Below are positions 12,501 to 13,193 of a stretch of DNA of 13,193 nt, piece by piece. Position 1 is the stretch's first letter; each line of letters starts with the position of its first letter. The notes under the pieces are model-generated. The model was not told where the DNA came from and did no database searches. It saw only the letters and a program-made list of their open reading frames with translations. Both the position numbers and the translations under genes were made by a program. The stretch is from Victivallales bacterium (GTDB lineage Bacteria > Verrucomicrobiota > Lentisphaeria > Oligosphaerales > Oligosphaeraceae), in contig JAGCTA010000226.1 in NCBI GenBank assembly GCA_017963875.1, positions 1 through 13,193 of the forward strand. The letters run 5' to 3'.

Positions 12501-13193
12501 TCACGGGCGGAATTTCTTCTCCAGCATCGCCATTTCCCTGCTGAAATCCTGATTGGCCTTCATGCGCTCCTCAATGCTGTTTACCGCATGTAGAATTGTC
12601 GCATGGTTCCTTGAGAACTGGTCTCCAAGTTCAGGATAGGAAACCTTCATCAACTTCCGCGCCAGAAACATGGCAACCTGCCGAGGCAATACAATACTGG
12701 CAAGACGACGCTTGCTCGTCATGTCAGAGAAACGGATGTTGTAGAAATCGGCGACCTTGCGCTGAATCATCTCAACAGTCAATTCAGGGGTGCTTTCCTC
12801 CTTGAGCATCTCCGACAGGGACATTTCAGCCATTTGAATGTCAACCGCACGATGATCCATGGTGGAACGCAAAACCAGATTCAGCAACGCACCCTCCAGA
12901 CGACGGACATTCGACTTCAGATTGTTTGCAAGGAATTCAATGACTTCTTCCGACAATTTGACTTCCTGAGTCTCCTGCTTCTTTCGGAGAATCGCAAGGC
13001 GTGTCTCAAAATCTGGTTGCTGGATATCAGCCGTCAACCCCCATTCAAACCGCGACACAAGGCGTTTTTCAAGATTCTGTATCTCCATGGGCGCTTTGTC
13101 CGCAGTCAGCACAATCTGCTTATGGTTTCCATGAAGCGCGTTGAATGTATGGAAGAATTCCTCCTGAAAACCTGCACGGCCCGCGAGGAATTC
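12501..13193 (-). CDS. dnaA: Chromosomal replication initiator DnaA, C-terminal half (5' end outside window)
   Basis: The frame is open from base 13193, so 230 residues are visible. Reading starts inside the AAA+ domain III (FQEEFFHTFNALHGNHKQIV, then LTADKAP, the Walker B/sensor I neighbourhood). It continues through the arginine-finger motif SRFEWGL and the sensor II region NVRRLEGAL to the helical DNA-binding domain IV. The domain IV signature is SRNHATILHAV (nt 12585-12611 for RNHATILHA). E. coli has RDHTTVLHA at this place, so two positions that contact the DnaA box (Asp to Asn, Thr to Ala) differ while the key His is kept. DnaA unwinds oriC and loads the helicase. It ends with FRP and TGA at 12501-12503. 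Its upstream region, where oriC might lie, is not in the window. Confidence 0.95.
   Translation of the reverse strand, partial: EFLAGRAGFQEEFFHTFNALHGNHKQIVLTADKAPMEIQNLEKRLVSRFEWGLTADIQQPDFETRLAILRKKQETQEVKLSEEVIEFLANNLKSNVRRLEGALLNLVLRSTMDHRAVDIQMAEMSLSEMLKEESTPELTVEMIQRKVADFYNIRFSDMTSKRRLASIVLPRQVAMFLARKLMKVSYPELGDQFSRNHATILHAVNSIEERMKANQDFSREMAMLEKKFRP

Overview
The window looks like a bacterial chromosome segment of moderate GC from a Gram-negative, saccharolytic member of the PVC group; a Lentisphaerae/Kiritimatiellae-like lineage is my best guess. This is inferred from the gene mix: a UAP1-type UDP-sugar pyrophosphorylase instead of a GlmU-type one, a lipid A acyltransferase, secreted CBM9/jelly-roll polysaccharide proteins, a cytoplasmic ceramidase-like protein, and an HTH-EIIA fusion. 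The two edges are housekeeping replication genes, both cut by the window: gyrA (3' end, + strand, left) and dnaA (3' end, - strand, right).

Left part (1-3330, + strand). The gyrA C-terminal domain carries an acidic insertion. A terminator-like hairpin, a small alanine-rich lipoprotein gene and a strong intrinsic terminator follow. Next is an HTH-EIIA (PtsN-like) regulator gene flanked by two inverted copies of a ~177-bp element. The element has imperfect terminal inverted repeats and three internal palindromes (MITE-like). The second copy sits inside the 5' end of tadA. It is bracketed by an 8-bp direct repeat, adds 186 bp (62 codons) in frame, and leaves tadA open. Joining the sequence across the repeat restores an ordinary-length TadA beginning at an ATG 4 nt after the upstream stop. 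This is the strongest finding here. A third, solo end fragment lies at 8207-8245.

Middle (3381-8201, + strand). A stand-alone PD-(D/E)XK nuclease with the four-cysteine Fe-S arrangement of the Cas4/AddB type is followed by two exported proteins. One is a small jelly-roll carbohydrate-binding-like protein; the other is a ~970-residue multimodular protein (CBM9-like, jelly roll, two Ig/FN3-like modules, TIM-barrel glycoside-hydrolase-like). They probably act together on a polysaccharide.

Right part (8259-13193, - strand, convergent with the above). In transcription order: dnaA (partial), a UAP-type pyrophosphorylase, an LpxL/HtrB-type acyltransferase, folB, and a neutral-ceramidase-like metalloprotein. 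A plausible sigma-70 promoter lies in the dnaA-pyrophosphorylase gap. The pyrophosphorylase, acyltransferase and folB are tightly spaced and look like one transcription unit linking amino-sugar nucleotide supply, lipid A acylation and folate synthesis. No tRNA, rRNA or CRISPR array was seen.
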